Source of the DNA: Akebia trifoliata
Lineage: Eukaryota; Streptophyta; Magnoliopsida; Ranunculales; Lardizabalaceae
Assembly (NCBI GenBank): GCA_017979445.1
Contig: CM030711.1
Coordinates: 2,852,001-2,916,000 of the forward strand
Direction of reading: 5' to 3'
Length of the DNA: 64,000 nucleotides
In this document: piece after piece, positions 23,001-35,751 of the stretch
Layout of the letters: each line of letters starts with the position of its first letter
Numbering within the stretch: the stretch's first letter is position 1
Translations under genes and position numbers: made by a program
Notes under the pieces: generated by a model
The model's database searches: none
The model's input: only the letters and a program-made list of their open reading frames with translations
Told to the model about the DNA's origin: nothing

Positions 23001-26000
23001 TCCATGTGGCAGGATTATAACCATCTTTGATCTTGGGAACACCTGGAATAGCCTGCAAGAGGTAACAATAATAAGAAGTCAGACCTCAAAGATGAAACGG
23101 GGTCTAGGCATTAGAGGCTTTAGGATTATGAACTCGGCACTACTAGGTAAATGGTTATGGAGGTTTGGAGTAGAGCGATCATGCTAGTGGAGGAAAGTCA
23201 TTAAGGCAAAGTACGGAGAGAAGCCTTTTGGAGGGAAATGGGAGAGGTTAAACCTTCCTACAAATGTAGTGTCTAAAGGTATTGCTACCCAAATTCTGCA
23301 GGAACATTGCTTTTAGGGCGGGTAAAGGGAATCGAGTAAGATTTTGAGAGGACCATTAGTGTGGTGACATACCCTTTTCTTCACAGTTCCCAGCTTTTTT
23401 TCTATCTCAAATAAAAAGAATTTACCAGTTGAAGCCTTCATGATTCGGAATGGAAGTGATTTATCATGGGGGCTGGGGCTTGGGCTTTAGAAGATGTTTC
23501 AATGAGTGGGAGGTCCATGAGCTAGCCAACCTCTTCAATCAGAAGAGGACCAAAGGGAATGGACAGGAAAATGGGAGAAATATTTTTAGGTCCAATCATT
23601 TACTCTACGTTAGCCTACTCTGATAACTTAAAAGGTATGTCTATTAGCATTCTCTAGAACAAGTTTAACTGCTAAGTAGTTGGGCATGTTTCTTTCATAA
23701 AAACCTTGAATTTATTAAGAAAATAACACGGAAAATAGAAAAGAATACTCACTTCAAAATATTCTACAAGCTTGTGAGAATTGCGACCAAGAGGTCCAGC
23801 ATAAATGACTCTTCCTCCTCTCTTCATCAACAGTAGCTGTAAGAAAAATGACATCAAGTTAAAAAAAAAGTATCACAATTGCAAGATAATCATTGATAGA
23901 AGACTTCAAAAAACAAAGCCTATAAAATTGAGTCATACCTCATCAAAAGCTTCAAAAATGTCAATGCTTGGTTGGTGAATTGTGCAAACAACAGTTCTTC
24001 CTGTATCTACTGTATTTCTAACAGTCCGCATAACAATTGCCGCAGCCCTAGCATCAAGTCCTGACGTTGGCTCATCCATGAAGATGATGGATGGATTAGC
24101 AACCAATTCTACAGCTATTGTGAGTCTCTTTCTCTGTTCAGTTGAAAGACCATCTACTCCAGGAAGGCCAACAAGAGCATTCCTCAGCGGATTAAGCTCA
24201 ACCAAGTCCATCACTTCATCAACAAACATCTAAATAAAGGAAAAAATCACAATCAACAATATTTCCCCTCAAGGACAACTTCATAATGCTGCTATACACG
24301 GTGAAGATAGATCTTTGATCGATAAATATTTTTGGAAATTGAGATTCATGAAAGAGGGATGAATAGAAACATCCTACCAACCTTTCGTGTTTCCTTGTTT
24401 ACTTCGGAAGCAAGACGCAGCCAGGCTGAGTACAAAAGAGACTCATAAACAGTAACATATGGGGAATGGATATCGTTCTGTTCACAATAACCGCTAACCC
24501 GAGCAAATGTTGCTTGGTTCTTTGGGTAACCAGAAATGTTAATACTTCCTTCAATGTACCCACCAGTCTTTCTTCCCGCCAGCACATCCATCAAAGTGGT
24601 CTTCCCAGCACCACTGACACCAACTAGTGCTGTCAGAACACCTGGTCTAAAAGCACCACTGATATCTCGTAGCAATTGGAGACGGCTTTCTTCAACTCCT
24701 TGGGTCTTCATTTCCTGTAGAAGAAAACCAAATCATCACTGTATTCAGAAAGTTTTCAAGAATATCTCTTACTCAAGATGATAGCTAATGCTAATTAATT
24801 TTGTCTACTCAAAGCTATATTAAACTTCTTTGATGTGTGAAAACTTCAATTTATTGCAACTAAAAGATAAATGAATGGGCATCTGTACCCGATAATAAAA
24901 TGTATCATGTTTCTTATAATCTCAAAATCTTCATCATAAACAATAGAAGATGGGATTAGTATTTTGAAAACTGAGGGAAAATTGATAGTCCCCCTTTATA
25001 GCATAGCGCTAAGGCAAAAGTGTGGTGCTTGGTGAGTCACAATCCATTGTTCCAATCTTAAAGACTGGTGCATTCAGTTTAGGTTAAAAATAGTTTTTAA
25101 TCCACCAGTAGCAAACTAAGAAGGAAAGTGCTATTTATAAAACAATTTGTGCCAACTTCAGGACAAGAAAAAAAAACTTCTGTCATCATATTTTGAGAAA
25201 CCATGCTATCTCAAGTGATGTTGTGTGGACAAAATTGGAAAAGGAGAGGAAGAAGGAAATCTCAACATGGTACTCATTAACTCGAGACAAGTGACTTACA
25301 GCAGGCATATCGACATAGTAGTTCACATGATTGAATGCAAGTGACAGAGGCTCAAAAGGTAAAACCATTCCTCTTCTAGGAGCATGATCTGCACCGGAAC
25401 TCTCTGGAGCATTCCCCATTCCTGTAATTTTTTACGTAATGTCAGTCATGAGAATCAATATATCATAGTACAGGTATAAAAGTGCAATATCAGTGTGCAA
25501 CTCGTGTCCATGATATTATGTGACTGTAAGCGTTGCAGATTTTTCATTCTTTTTTCTCTGTTTTATTTTTTATTTATAGATGTGATGTGATATTAAATAC
25601 TAAAACTGGAGTAGTTTTAAACAGTGTAACTTCTATTTGTGTTGTGAATGATCTGGAAGTTCGTAGCATACAGACTCAGTTACCGTTAGACTTTATTAAT
25701 GGACCTTCTATACATTGATCACGTCTTGGCTATGTTGAATAATGTATTTTCATACTATCCTTTTCTTTTTTGGTGGGAATGGAAATGAAACTATGACCCA
25801 TTTGTGAAAGAATTCATCAAATATTAGTTTCTTGCTACTGACTTCCAAGATTATATTTTGCATATTTTCCAGCATTATTGAAAGACCATCTTCACTGACT
25901 GGTAATACCTTTTTTGTGAACAGAAGTACATGTTCGGAAATATGTAAGCACTACTTTTTTTCAAAAACTTGTCTCCTTTTAGGAAATCATATTTCCCATT

Positions 26001-29000
26001 GTAAGCACTTTCCCTTCATGAGATCTCGCCAAATGTACACTCTTTGTAATTCTACAATTTTTCACCTATTGCACACTGCTCAATGGGAGAAAATGTAAAA
26101 GCAAATTCACTTTTGAATCTACTATGTTTGTTGGGATGACTCCTGTTATGAGCACTGTTCAGTAATTACAATAAATTTAGTTTATTAGGATTGAATTGTA
26201 TCTGATTAGGATTCTTAGAGATTTGATTGAAGATGTGATTGATTAGATCGGTTTGACTTTCCTATTTTATCTTTAGAAAGTAGGTCATAAACAAGGTTTG
26301 GAGATTTAAGTTGAAGAAGAAGAAATATTTGGAGCAGTCCATTAGTAGGTTGTGCCCCCATCAAAGAAGCACTGTGGAGGGCGCCCACCTCAAAGTGGTC
26401 ATATCAATAAATGTATTAGTTTTTTCTATTTTTCTTTTTTAATTTTTCCAATTCATAACAACTCCAAAATCCTACTTTACATCCCTAATAGCAGGTGGCA
26501 TGTGCAAACGCGCATGTATTACAAATATTAAGATATGTGTAAGATTAAATTTGATTAAATTAATTTAAATACTTATTTCAGAATATTAAATAGATAAACC
26601 AATTTTGTATCATAGCTTATAATCTAATATATTGCAAGGATATTTTTGTAATTTAAAATATTAATTAGGATGACCTTGAATTTGAATCGAACCCTTATCT
26701 CATTATAATAATGAAGATTAAAAGGTTTTTGTAATTTCAACAAATTATCTTTGCATCAGACCTTAATCTCATTTCAATATCGAAGATTAAAAGGATATTT
26801 TTGTAATTTTAACAAATTAACTGACATGATTGTAAGAGTCATGTGTTCGCAATTTTATTCATTTTAACAACAACAAAAAAATCCTAATAATTACTAAGTA
26901 TAAATGCAGTGCGGGGACATTATTGAAGAAATTTTGGTGTCAACAATCCTCTAATTCGCCTTTTCTCATTATAATAGTAAAGATGACTCATAATTTAGTA
27001 AAGATTTCTAATAATCCAGCTATTTTAATTTTTAAATCGTTATCATTCATCTCTCCATCTCAGTATACAGTATGAAACTAGGTGAGACCAAAACAGGCAA
27101 AGAAAGGTAAAACCTCTAACCTTCTGACATAGGAGGTGCAGATGCAGAGCTGATTTCAGTGATTGTGGATCTGTGTACTCCAATGGATAAAGATCCCTTC
27201 TTACTCACTTCGTCACCATCCTCCTCCACAATTGTAGAATTAGGGTCACCCAAAGCTGCAAAGCAGTTCCAGGAAAATGATTTAACATATGGATCTTATT
27301 TCCTTGGAAGAACCCCAGATTTATTAAAATGAGAAGTGATGGCTTACGATTCAAATAAGTCAGTGCTGCAACAAAACAAACATTGAAGAGAAGAGAAAAC
27401 CCGAGGAGTGCCCCAATACAAATCCAATACCAATACTCCTCCAAAAACATGCCACTGCTCTTGAGAAGGGCCTTCCCAACAGTAGGTTGACCAGTGAGAG
27501 GGTCATTGAAAGACTTTCAAAGAAAAATAAAATAGTATCCGATCAGTAAATAGTATCAATCTTGGATGATGGTTACTAGCAACAGAACCAACAACCCATA
27601 GACAGTTAACACTTACATAGTGTAAGGACAAGGAAAAGTAAAAAAATTATAGGTTATAGTATTCAATCAAGAAAAAAAAAATCATTGTCTAACTTTAAAA
27701 TCTTACAATGTTCCATCGGTCATCAAGAAATTCGTTGATGGCTATGGCATTCTGTCCATACATCATAGGAGAAATATAGTAGGCCCAACTCATCCATGGC
27801 TCAAGGTCATCTGCAGACAGAAATGGCTGCTTAGAATCACATTTAAAAAAAAAAAAAATCACCAGATATTTAACGGTGAAAAGACCAACTGCTAACCTTT
27901 GGCAACAATGTAACCTCCAAGAACAAAAACCATTAGTAAGGTAAATGTACCAAGCGTGTTTGCAACAACCATTGTTCTTCCAAGTGAGGCAATGAACCGA
28001 AAGAGAGAGAGAGCCATCTGATGTATACCAAAGAATGCCAAGACCTGTCGGAAAAACCTAAACATATAGAAGATGTGTCAACAAAAAGAAAAGAATCTCC
28101 AACTTATATGGCCTCATCATGTGTATGTGATGAATATATGGGTCCATGCACATGAAATTACTTCAGGTAAATAGGAAGACTGAAAGTGTATTTACCGGCT
28201 CGCAGCAGGAGCAAACCCAATCGTGTAATAAGTAAGAATGATCCATATCCCTGATTCCATCAATGAGACCGGAATCCTGAGAAGCCAAATTGGTAATGCA
28301 AAAGCCCATGCAGGGTAGAACAAGAAATCTCTTTGTTTATAGAACACAGGAAGCCTGGAAACAGTCATTGGAAGCTCTGACATCCCATTGAACATCACAT
28401 TCATCAGACTGAAAAAAAGTGCTCCATAATATTTCCCTCCATCTTCCATTGTACCTGGTTTCATTTCTGTTCTGAAGAACACCGTAAATGCAATTATCGA
28501 CATTATTGTTAATTGGGTGGTTTTGAATATATAGACAAAAGAGTTTCGCTTCATTAGCAACCATTCCCTTGAGAAGCATGCCCTGAAGAGTTCCCGCTTT
28601 GAGATACCATATTTTTCAGTCACTAGTGCGGCAGGGTGAGCTTTGGATTTATCATAAGGAACTTTAAGATCCATTGAAAGTTGTTGACCAATGTGGAAAG
28701 ATTTGAAGGACAGAGCGAACTCAGCTACAGAGACATAAGTGTAAGGTTGGTTCTTTTTGAACCAATATTGTGCTTGGTCCTTCTTGGAAGTTACCTCTTG
28801 TAGAAAGTCTGCAACTCCTTTCCTTTCCGGACATTTGAAGCCCATGAATTCGAAAAACTCAAGGACATTCTCACGTGGACCTTGATATACAATCTGGCCC
28901 TCTGAAAGAAGAATTATATCATCAAAAAGTTCAAATGTCTCGGGTGCGGGCTGAAGAAGAGAAATAATCATGGTTACATCCATAATATGAACCATTTGCC

Positions 29001-29605
29001 TCATAAACTTAACAATCTGAAAAGTCGTGGAACTGTCCAGTCCAGTCGATATTTCATCCATAAAGAAAGCTTTTGCCGGTCCAACCAACATCTCTCCTGC
29101 ACTTGGACCAACCGATTTCTGTTAGATTGCTGGTGAATAGTTAAAAATGACAAGTTTCATGCTACATTGCTAAGAAAAAAAAAAAAAAAAAAGAGCTGCT
29201 ATTGGCAGCACAATTTTTACTTTTACACCCCAATTTCTTAAATTATTTATCACACCTCAATTAAAGATTAAACACACCCTTCAAGAAGTACAGCTCAAAT
29301 TATAATCTCAACATTACAAAATATTATAACACTTGTTCAAACAATTTCAGTAGTTGTTTACATTTAAGATTAGGCTCATATAAAATCCTAAACCCAAAAA
29401 CAATAATTCTAGCAAAAAAAAAGCTGAGAGCATTTAGATATACCAGTAGTCACACGCTTCTTTTGTCCACCGGAGATGCCCCTTCTCATCTCATCGCCCA
29501 CCATAATATCCGCACAGATATCCAATCCAAGTAGCTATTAGAAAATTGTTAAAAAGGAAGGCTTGTCAGACTCTCGGCTTGTTAAACGAGAAACAGAATT
29601 AACTG

Positions 29606-29636
<31 letters not shown>

Positions 29637-32600
29637 AAGAACATAATCTGTTCCCAGATTGGTTTCCTGGCCAGCCATTGCTGTGGCTTTCATGAAGGCA
29701 TCAATTTCAGGATCGGGTTTAATTCCTGCTGACTTTTCACGTCTTGACATCTCTGCCAACATTTGGTATCTGGTTCCGACTCCTAAGCAACGCCCAGAGA
29801 AATCCAACGTCTCTCTGACTGTCATCTCACCGTGGTGAAGATCATGTTGGCTAATATATGCAGATGTTCTTTGAGGGATGAATTCTGACAGATCATGGCC
29901 ACAGTAGGAAACCTTCCCAGTTACCTGTTGAATGTTGATCATACCAACTTAGTAACAAACAGAAACCAACCTATACAACTATCACCAGCATCATTACTAT
30001 AAAAGCCTTATCCCAAAAAATTTAGATTGGTAACCCACACAAATATACATGTCAGTATTAAATTTTAACATATTTCCACAAAATATTCTTCTGATAAGTT
30101 TTCCAAGAAATATTTTCATATTCATGTGGCCCGACATAAAATTTAACTGACAATTTCTTTTTGTATATATTTTAGTCAAAGTCACTATTTATTTCGTAAA
30201 TATTTTGTGAACACTAATTTTCAATGGAAATAATCAAATTTCAAGTATAAAAATGTAACATTTTGGTAGAACAGTACGATAAACAGTAAAAGCAAACCAA
30301 AATATTCTTTTTTTGTAAATTATATATAATATTCATTTATTGATAGAGAATCAAATTATGATTAGATGGATATCTATGTATCATCTTATTTTGACATTGT
30401 CCAAATATATCATTATCAGAAATTCAGAAGCGCGTGTACATACAATTATCTATTTTTTAACTTCTAATTAGTTGATTACATTAGTAGTTTATACACATTT
30501 AAAAATTACACTCGCACACACAATAACGTGAGAATTTGGTACTTAATAGTTTATTCATTTAAGCCATTGCTTTACATATTAAGGTGTATGTAGTTAATGT
30601 GACACTATTATACTCATTTTCATATTAATTGTTTTTGGCTGTCGAGATTTTAAATATGAATGTATAGCAGAATGTGACAAATCTTCATTTCCACCCTCTG
30701 TTATTCTACTTTGATGACTTCTGAGTATGCTTCCATATCAATTTTATCATTTCCAATGATTTTAATGAAAACTTCCTTAAGATTTCCATCATTCCACAAT
30801 ATTTCAATCATCTCCATGAAAATTGCATTAATAGGCACTGGAACCCAATTGTAATTCTTTGATGCATGCGTAAATAAATATAAACATGCTGAGGAAGACA
30901 AACCCTTAGATCATTATCAAGTTTCCCTGCAAGTGCCTGCAATAGTGTTGTTTTCCCTGAGCCCGGAGGTCCAAGTAGAAGTGTCATCCTAAAAGTAACA
31001 AAATCAATAAATACATAAAGATAAGGAAATTGTATGGAAGCCATATTAACATATTTATGCCAAAGTTTTGCATCAGAAAATAGTGAACAAAATACCAATG
31101 TCACAAAAAGGAAAAACTTTACTAGTTCATAAACATACCTTGAAGGTCTTACTATCCCACTCACATCACAAAGTATCTTCTTAATCCTTTTCTTGGATGG
31201 GAAAAGTCGAATCAGCCCAAGAATGGCCTATAACCAATTAAAATTGAAACAAAACAATGATTTGTTAGTACAAAAAAGAAACTCTCCTGATCATCCAGTT
31301 TCAGATTTTTGACAAAGCTTCTTCAAATTCCCATTTACAATAATAAAATGAAAATGAGAAGAAAAAAAAAAGACATTGTTTGTTTGCAACTATTTCCAAT
31401 CATAAGAGTTGCTCTAAACTGTCTTCCTTCGACTCTGCGCTACACACTGCACTGACATGGAAGTATATATAGAACCATAGATTTTTTACCTCGATATACA
31501 AAGAAAAATATATATGGTTCTCAGCACAGTGTTGAGGACAGTGTCGAAGGAAGTCATTTCAGCATTTTCCTGATCATAATAAGAGTAGAACCATTACCTC
31601 TATAGTGTTGAGTGTAGAATTGTACAGAGTAGGAAGTGCCCTGCTCCCAATATATGCATCTGCTTCTATTGATAAATGATCAAACCGAACTGTAATCTTA
31701 GGAATCTCAATTCCCACCCTATTCGGTAAAAGAAAAAAAATTTAATTAGTTAATCATCATAAACATAATTCAAAATTAAAATATTTACCAAATAGGAATC
31801 ACTGGGGAAAAAGTTATTGATTTACAAAACGGAAAAAAAAATTTAACCGTTTACTAAAACAGAAAATATTTTTTCTATTTTTATTAAGCTCAATTTTTTT
31901 CCGTTTTGAACAAATATTCAAACAGAACAGTAATTGCCCTCTAATATTTTTCTAGGAGCTTCACAATTCTTAAATGGTCTGATCCTTTCAGAATCATCAT
32001 TAATAGAATTGTTATCTTCTAAAGCAGGGGAAAACTTAACTGTTTTATAGAGAAAAAAATTTAATCGTTTACTAAAGCAGATATGTTGGCTGGCTTACCT
32101 AAATGTTCACAGAAAATTCTGAATTCCCTCTTCCAATACACTATTCATTTTAATTTGGAAGATATTAAATTATAATTTTCAAAATTAAATATTTTTCCAA
32201 ATAGGAAAAAGAAAAATTAAGTTTCTAAAAAATACCACTTGAGAAGGGTATTTTTGTAATTCAACTATTTTTTCCATATTTGGTAAAAAAATTAATCCCG
32301 AAAATGGTAATTTTACGGTTTTCGGAATTAAAATGAACGGTGCGTTGGAACTCGGAACGGGAATTTCATAATTTTTCTCTACTTTTTGACAATTTCCCCT
32401 AATATTTTCCATTTAATTATTACCACATAAAGCATAGAAAGTAATTCCGAAATAGTACATTTCCATTTCAAAATAAAAATGAATATTACTCACAACGGTA
32501 ATCTTGCAATTTTCAATTACTGTTTTGGTCAATAGGGTAATTTACTACTACATAAGGCATTGAAAGAAATTAATTCCGAAATCGTAAATCATCGATTCAA

Positions 32601-33809
32601 AATTAAAGAGAGTTTTATTGACACACCAACTTTTGCTAACAGCACCCTAATTCATATTTAATTTAGGGTTGCAACCTGGGCAGTCTAGCCTGAACTCAAC
32701 CTAAATGATGGGCAAGCCAGGGCCGAGTTATCTAGAATGCATTGAGCTAGGTTAAAATATCTCAACCCGATTTCAATTTGGGTTGAGTTTGGGTTGAGGG
32801 TACGAGAAACCTGACTCAACCCGATGCTATATTCTAATATATATATATAAATATTTTTATATTACCTATAAAATAAATTATTTAGTTTTTTATTCCATCT
32901 TATTATGATTTGTGGAAAATTGGTTAATATTAATGTGAAGTTTGGTTTATTATGATTTTCTAAATATTCTCTCAGCGATGGATTTAAAGGTTGTATGCCA
33001 TTTTATTTACTAGTAGTTTTGTTTTTTTTATATATTTTTTTTAAATAAAAAAAAAATATATAAGAAATTTATTTGCTAAGCAAAATAAAATTAGGGTTAT
33101 TCAACGAGTCCAACCCACACAAATCGCCTAAAATTACCTAACTCGGGCTAACCCAAATTTAAAAAATTAAGTTCAGGTTGAGATTGGGGTAGTGAGCTTA
33201 GGCTTAATGGTCGAGTTGAGTTGAGCTCAGGCTTAGGGTTCTACTACTTGGGTTTACCCTCCAACCTGCCCAGGTTGCACCCTAATTTAAATCACTAAAG
33301 AATTAGCACACATCTTGGGTGCTATTAGTAAAAGTTGGTGTGGCAATAGAAGCTCTAAGTTAAAAACGTATAGTACCAGAACGGTAATTTAGCGATTTTA
33401 AATTACTGTTTTGGTAAATTGTGTAAAATTACCGATCAGTTCTATCTCTGATTCTGCGAAGTAATCGCTCATTATCTTCTTCAACGACCTTGAGAATGTT
33501 TTCCATGAGTTGCTTCTTGTCGTGCATCTCAAGATTTGTAACATCAATTTCATGGCGACGAATATTTCCATCTTCAAGCACTTGTTGCAGAATCCCCTTT
33601 CGCATTCGATCGTAAGTTGGGAGCTTTTCGATTGCTGCCCATTTGAGCTCCTCTTCGTCATTATCTTCGTGTCGAACACTTCTCTGGAACACATCTGGTG
33701 GAGCAGTCCAGACCTCTCGAATACTTGCTCTAGCACTGCTTGTTGAGCTCCAATTCCTTCGACTGCTTATACTTCTTGCTAGATCGTCTCCAGCTAAAGC
33801 AGTCGCCAT
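20065..33809 (-). CDS. ABCG34: Pleiotropic drug resistance (PDR) ABC transporter, ABCG34/ABCG39-like, copy B, intact
   Basis: Full-size plasma-membrane ABCG exporter of the plant/fungal PDR family. Arabidopsis members of this clade have been linked to camalexin export (ABCG34) and paraquat transport; the substrate here is unknown. Twenty exons: 33433-33809, 31598-31718, 31139-31227, 30904-30988, 29634-29924, 29444-29534, 28196-29096, 27897-28057, 27707-27810, 27348-27513, 27121-27255, 25300-25421, 24382-24714, 23939-24229, 23753-23836, 22919-23052, 22593-22820, 21932-22103, 21395-21649, 20065-20337. They sum to 4413 bases in frame, 1470 aa, slightly longer than the usual 1420-1450. The order is NBD-TMD-NBD-TMD: Walker [10 protein letters not shown] at about 202-210, signature ISGGQ at 341-345, Walker B with MDE at 364-366; second Walker [10 protein letters not shown] at 913-921, degenerate signature LSTEQ at 1020-1024, MDE at 1043-1045. 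The C-terminus LNFQRR is typical. The N-terminus ([14 protein letters not shown], then REVWTAP) points to the ABCG34/39 clade rather than ABCG40. Exact splice sites are inferred. Confidence 0.93.
23088..23640 (+). mobile_element. Decayed LINE piece, intron 16 of copy B
   Basis: The plus-strand frame at 23088-23187 reads [23 protein letters not shown], which resembles the conserved segment downstream of the reverse transcriptase in plant LINEs. It is followed by frame-broken LINE-like sequence. It is antisense to the transporter. Ends not defined. Confidence 0.6.
26488..26983 (-). mobile_element. Non-autonomous Helitron, intron 11 of copy B
   Basis: 496 bp, the counterpart of the Helitron in copy A without the nested LINE. 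The minus strand begins TCTTTACTATTATAATGAG after A and ends with the hairpin region, CCACC, a degenerate CTAT, and a following T. Confidence 0.7.
29198..29415. repeat. Dispersed ~220-bp repeat in intron 6 of copy B
   Basis: Orthologous to the intron 6 repeat of copy A and related to the array unit at 10893-11878. It begins GCTATTGGCAGCACAATTTT. Confidence 0.7.
31417..31559. mobile_element. Inverted-repeat MITE in intron 2 of copy B
   Basis: Counterpart of 7291-7470, shorter because the (AT)n tract is small. Termini AACTGTCTTCCTTCGACTCT and the inverse. Confidence 0.6.
32616..33348. mobile_element. Nested MITEs in intron 1 of copy B
   Basis: Same nested structure as in copy A. The outer element has the CACACCAACTTTT terminus; the inner one, 32663-33285, has TTAGGGTTGCAACC and GGTTGCACCCTAA ends. 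Confidence 0.65.
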
Positions 33810-35751
33810 AGTTAGATCCGAATTATTGCAGAGATGAGATTTAGAGTTTAAGAATGTTTGGTTATGAAGAAAACATCGCTAGATAAATTGAGAGAAAGAG
33901 AGATGGGAATGAAGAAATGTGTGAGTGAGATCGGGTTTAAATATTGTGGAAATTTGAAATCAGATGTTGAATCCAAGTTTCTTGGTCAAAATCCAATCTT
34001 TCGAGACGGTTTGAATTTTATTCGTAAATATTGATACCCTTTAAGATAAGATGAAGCTTCATCAATGGCGACATTTCAACTAACGGAAGAGAGCTGTCAG
34101 TCTCCCTCTCTCCATCTATCTATCTATCTCTCTATGACCCTAACGGAAGATAACTGTCAATCTTTCTCTCTCTATCTGTGTTTGGAAAAATAAATTTCCA
34201 AGAATTTAAATTCAAGCGTGCGAGGCGGAAAGTGGAAAACCAGTTTCCTTATCTGGCGACGTCTAAATCATCTGGAAGGTCAAACAGTCAAGGTGGCTTA
34301 TTTGATAGGGTCGCGCGCACACCCTAAATGCTCATTGTACCCACGTACACGTTGCACCTCCCTAAATATTTATATTTCTCATTTTACACATCTGATTCAG
34401 GTAATATTATCTAGGGTAAATTTTTTTTTATAAGTATATTATCTAGGGTAAATTACACTTAGACTTCCTCTAATTTGACATAATTTCTTTTTGATCCCCT
34501 AATGTTTTGATAATTACACTTACTTCATTTATAGTTATGTAAGGAGTTGACTTACCCATTTTCATGAAATTACCGTCAACTTAACAGTTAAATTCCTTTT
34601 ATAAAGACCGTTTATCCTTTTTAAAATGTTTTTTTAATAAATCAAAATATGCCCATTGAAAAATGAGTTCAATGAATGTCTATGGCATTTTAATTATTGA
34701 GTTAAAATTTGTATTTTTTAATAAAAAATAATATAAAATAAGAGGGTAAAATAGTAAAATAACATCTAAATTTTAATCCTGTTAGTGAAAAGCGAGGTAA
34801 GTGCAATTATCAATATATCAAGAGTCAAAATGGAATTATACCAAATTATAAGGTTCAAAGTGTAATTTACCCTATTATCTAATGCTCTTTGCACCCATCC
34901 ATAGTAGTTATTGAACAATAACCCCAAATTCTAACCAATAATACAAGTTTTGTACCCATGTTAAGTCGTGATGTCCAACAATTGCATTGAGGTGGTATTA
35001 ACAAACACGCAATAAGTTTACAATAAAAAATTATTATTTTCAAGTGGACCGTAGTTTGTCTTTGAGAATGATATAGTCCTAATTTTGAACATTTAGAAGT
35101 ATTTTTTTATTTATTTCACTGATTTATAACAAAGTCAAATTTTATCATAAAATTGGTTTGATCAACGAATCATTGGTTTTGTGAATTTATTTCTCCATAA
35201 AAATAAATAAGGCAATTTAAGACTAAAGTATAGATTTTTTTTTTTTTTAATAAATATAAATCCATCCAATCAAATTGAACTAAGGTTCCAGTCATAGTCC
35301 AACCAATAAGATAATTCTTTGGTTCAATCATTAATTCAATTTTAAATACATTGTGAAAATTTATCAAATTGGTCGAACTATGCTTGTTTAGTTTAGTTTA
35401 ATTGGACTAATTTATATTTATTATCAATATATATTTACGTAAAAAAAATTTCTTAAAATTACTTTCATTAATTTTCAAAGAAAAATAACATTTACAAAAA
35501 ATAATCTTGAGTGAAAAGCATTTATGATTCCTATCCATTTTCACTTTAAGATATTTTATATGAGGTCATTTCATCATGATTCTTTATAAAAGTTCAATAT
35601 TAATTAAAAAATAATAATTATAGTGAGTATTTTTCTTTTATAGATTAAAGTCAAGTATCATTTTTGCACTCTCCTTTAATCAAGAAGCACTTTTGCTTCT
35701 TATTTTCTATATTTTCTTCTTCATCATACCAGTCTAAAATAACACAAAATA
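33810..35751. other. Upstream region of copy B shared with copy A
   Basis: Holds the 5' leader and promoter of copy B. From about 34140 to 35751 it matches 12640-14219. There is no transposon at the place where copy A carries the 2.5-kb fold-back element. Small CT-rich (TCTA/TCTC)n patch near 34105-34135. Confidence 0.75.
33936..33945 (-). promoter_or_regulatory. Possible TATA box of transporter copy B
   Basis: On the minus strand this reads AATATTTAAA, about 130 bases upstream of the copy B ATG. A similar AT element lies at the matching place upstream of copy A. Conservation of place supports it; no transcript start is known. Confidence 0.3.

Noticed and set aside
24536..24781. Plus-strand frames opposite transporter exons (also 20002-20355, 9505-9741 and 33510-33746)
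   Set aside because: These are antisense shadows of well supported minus-strand exons.
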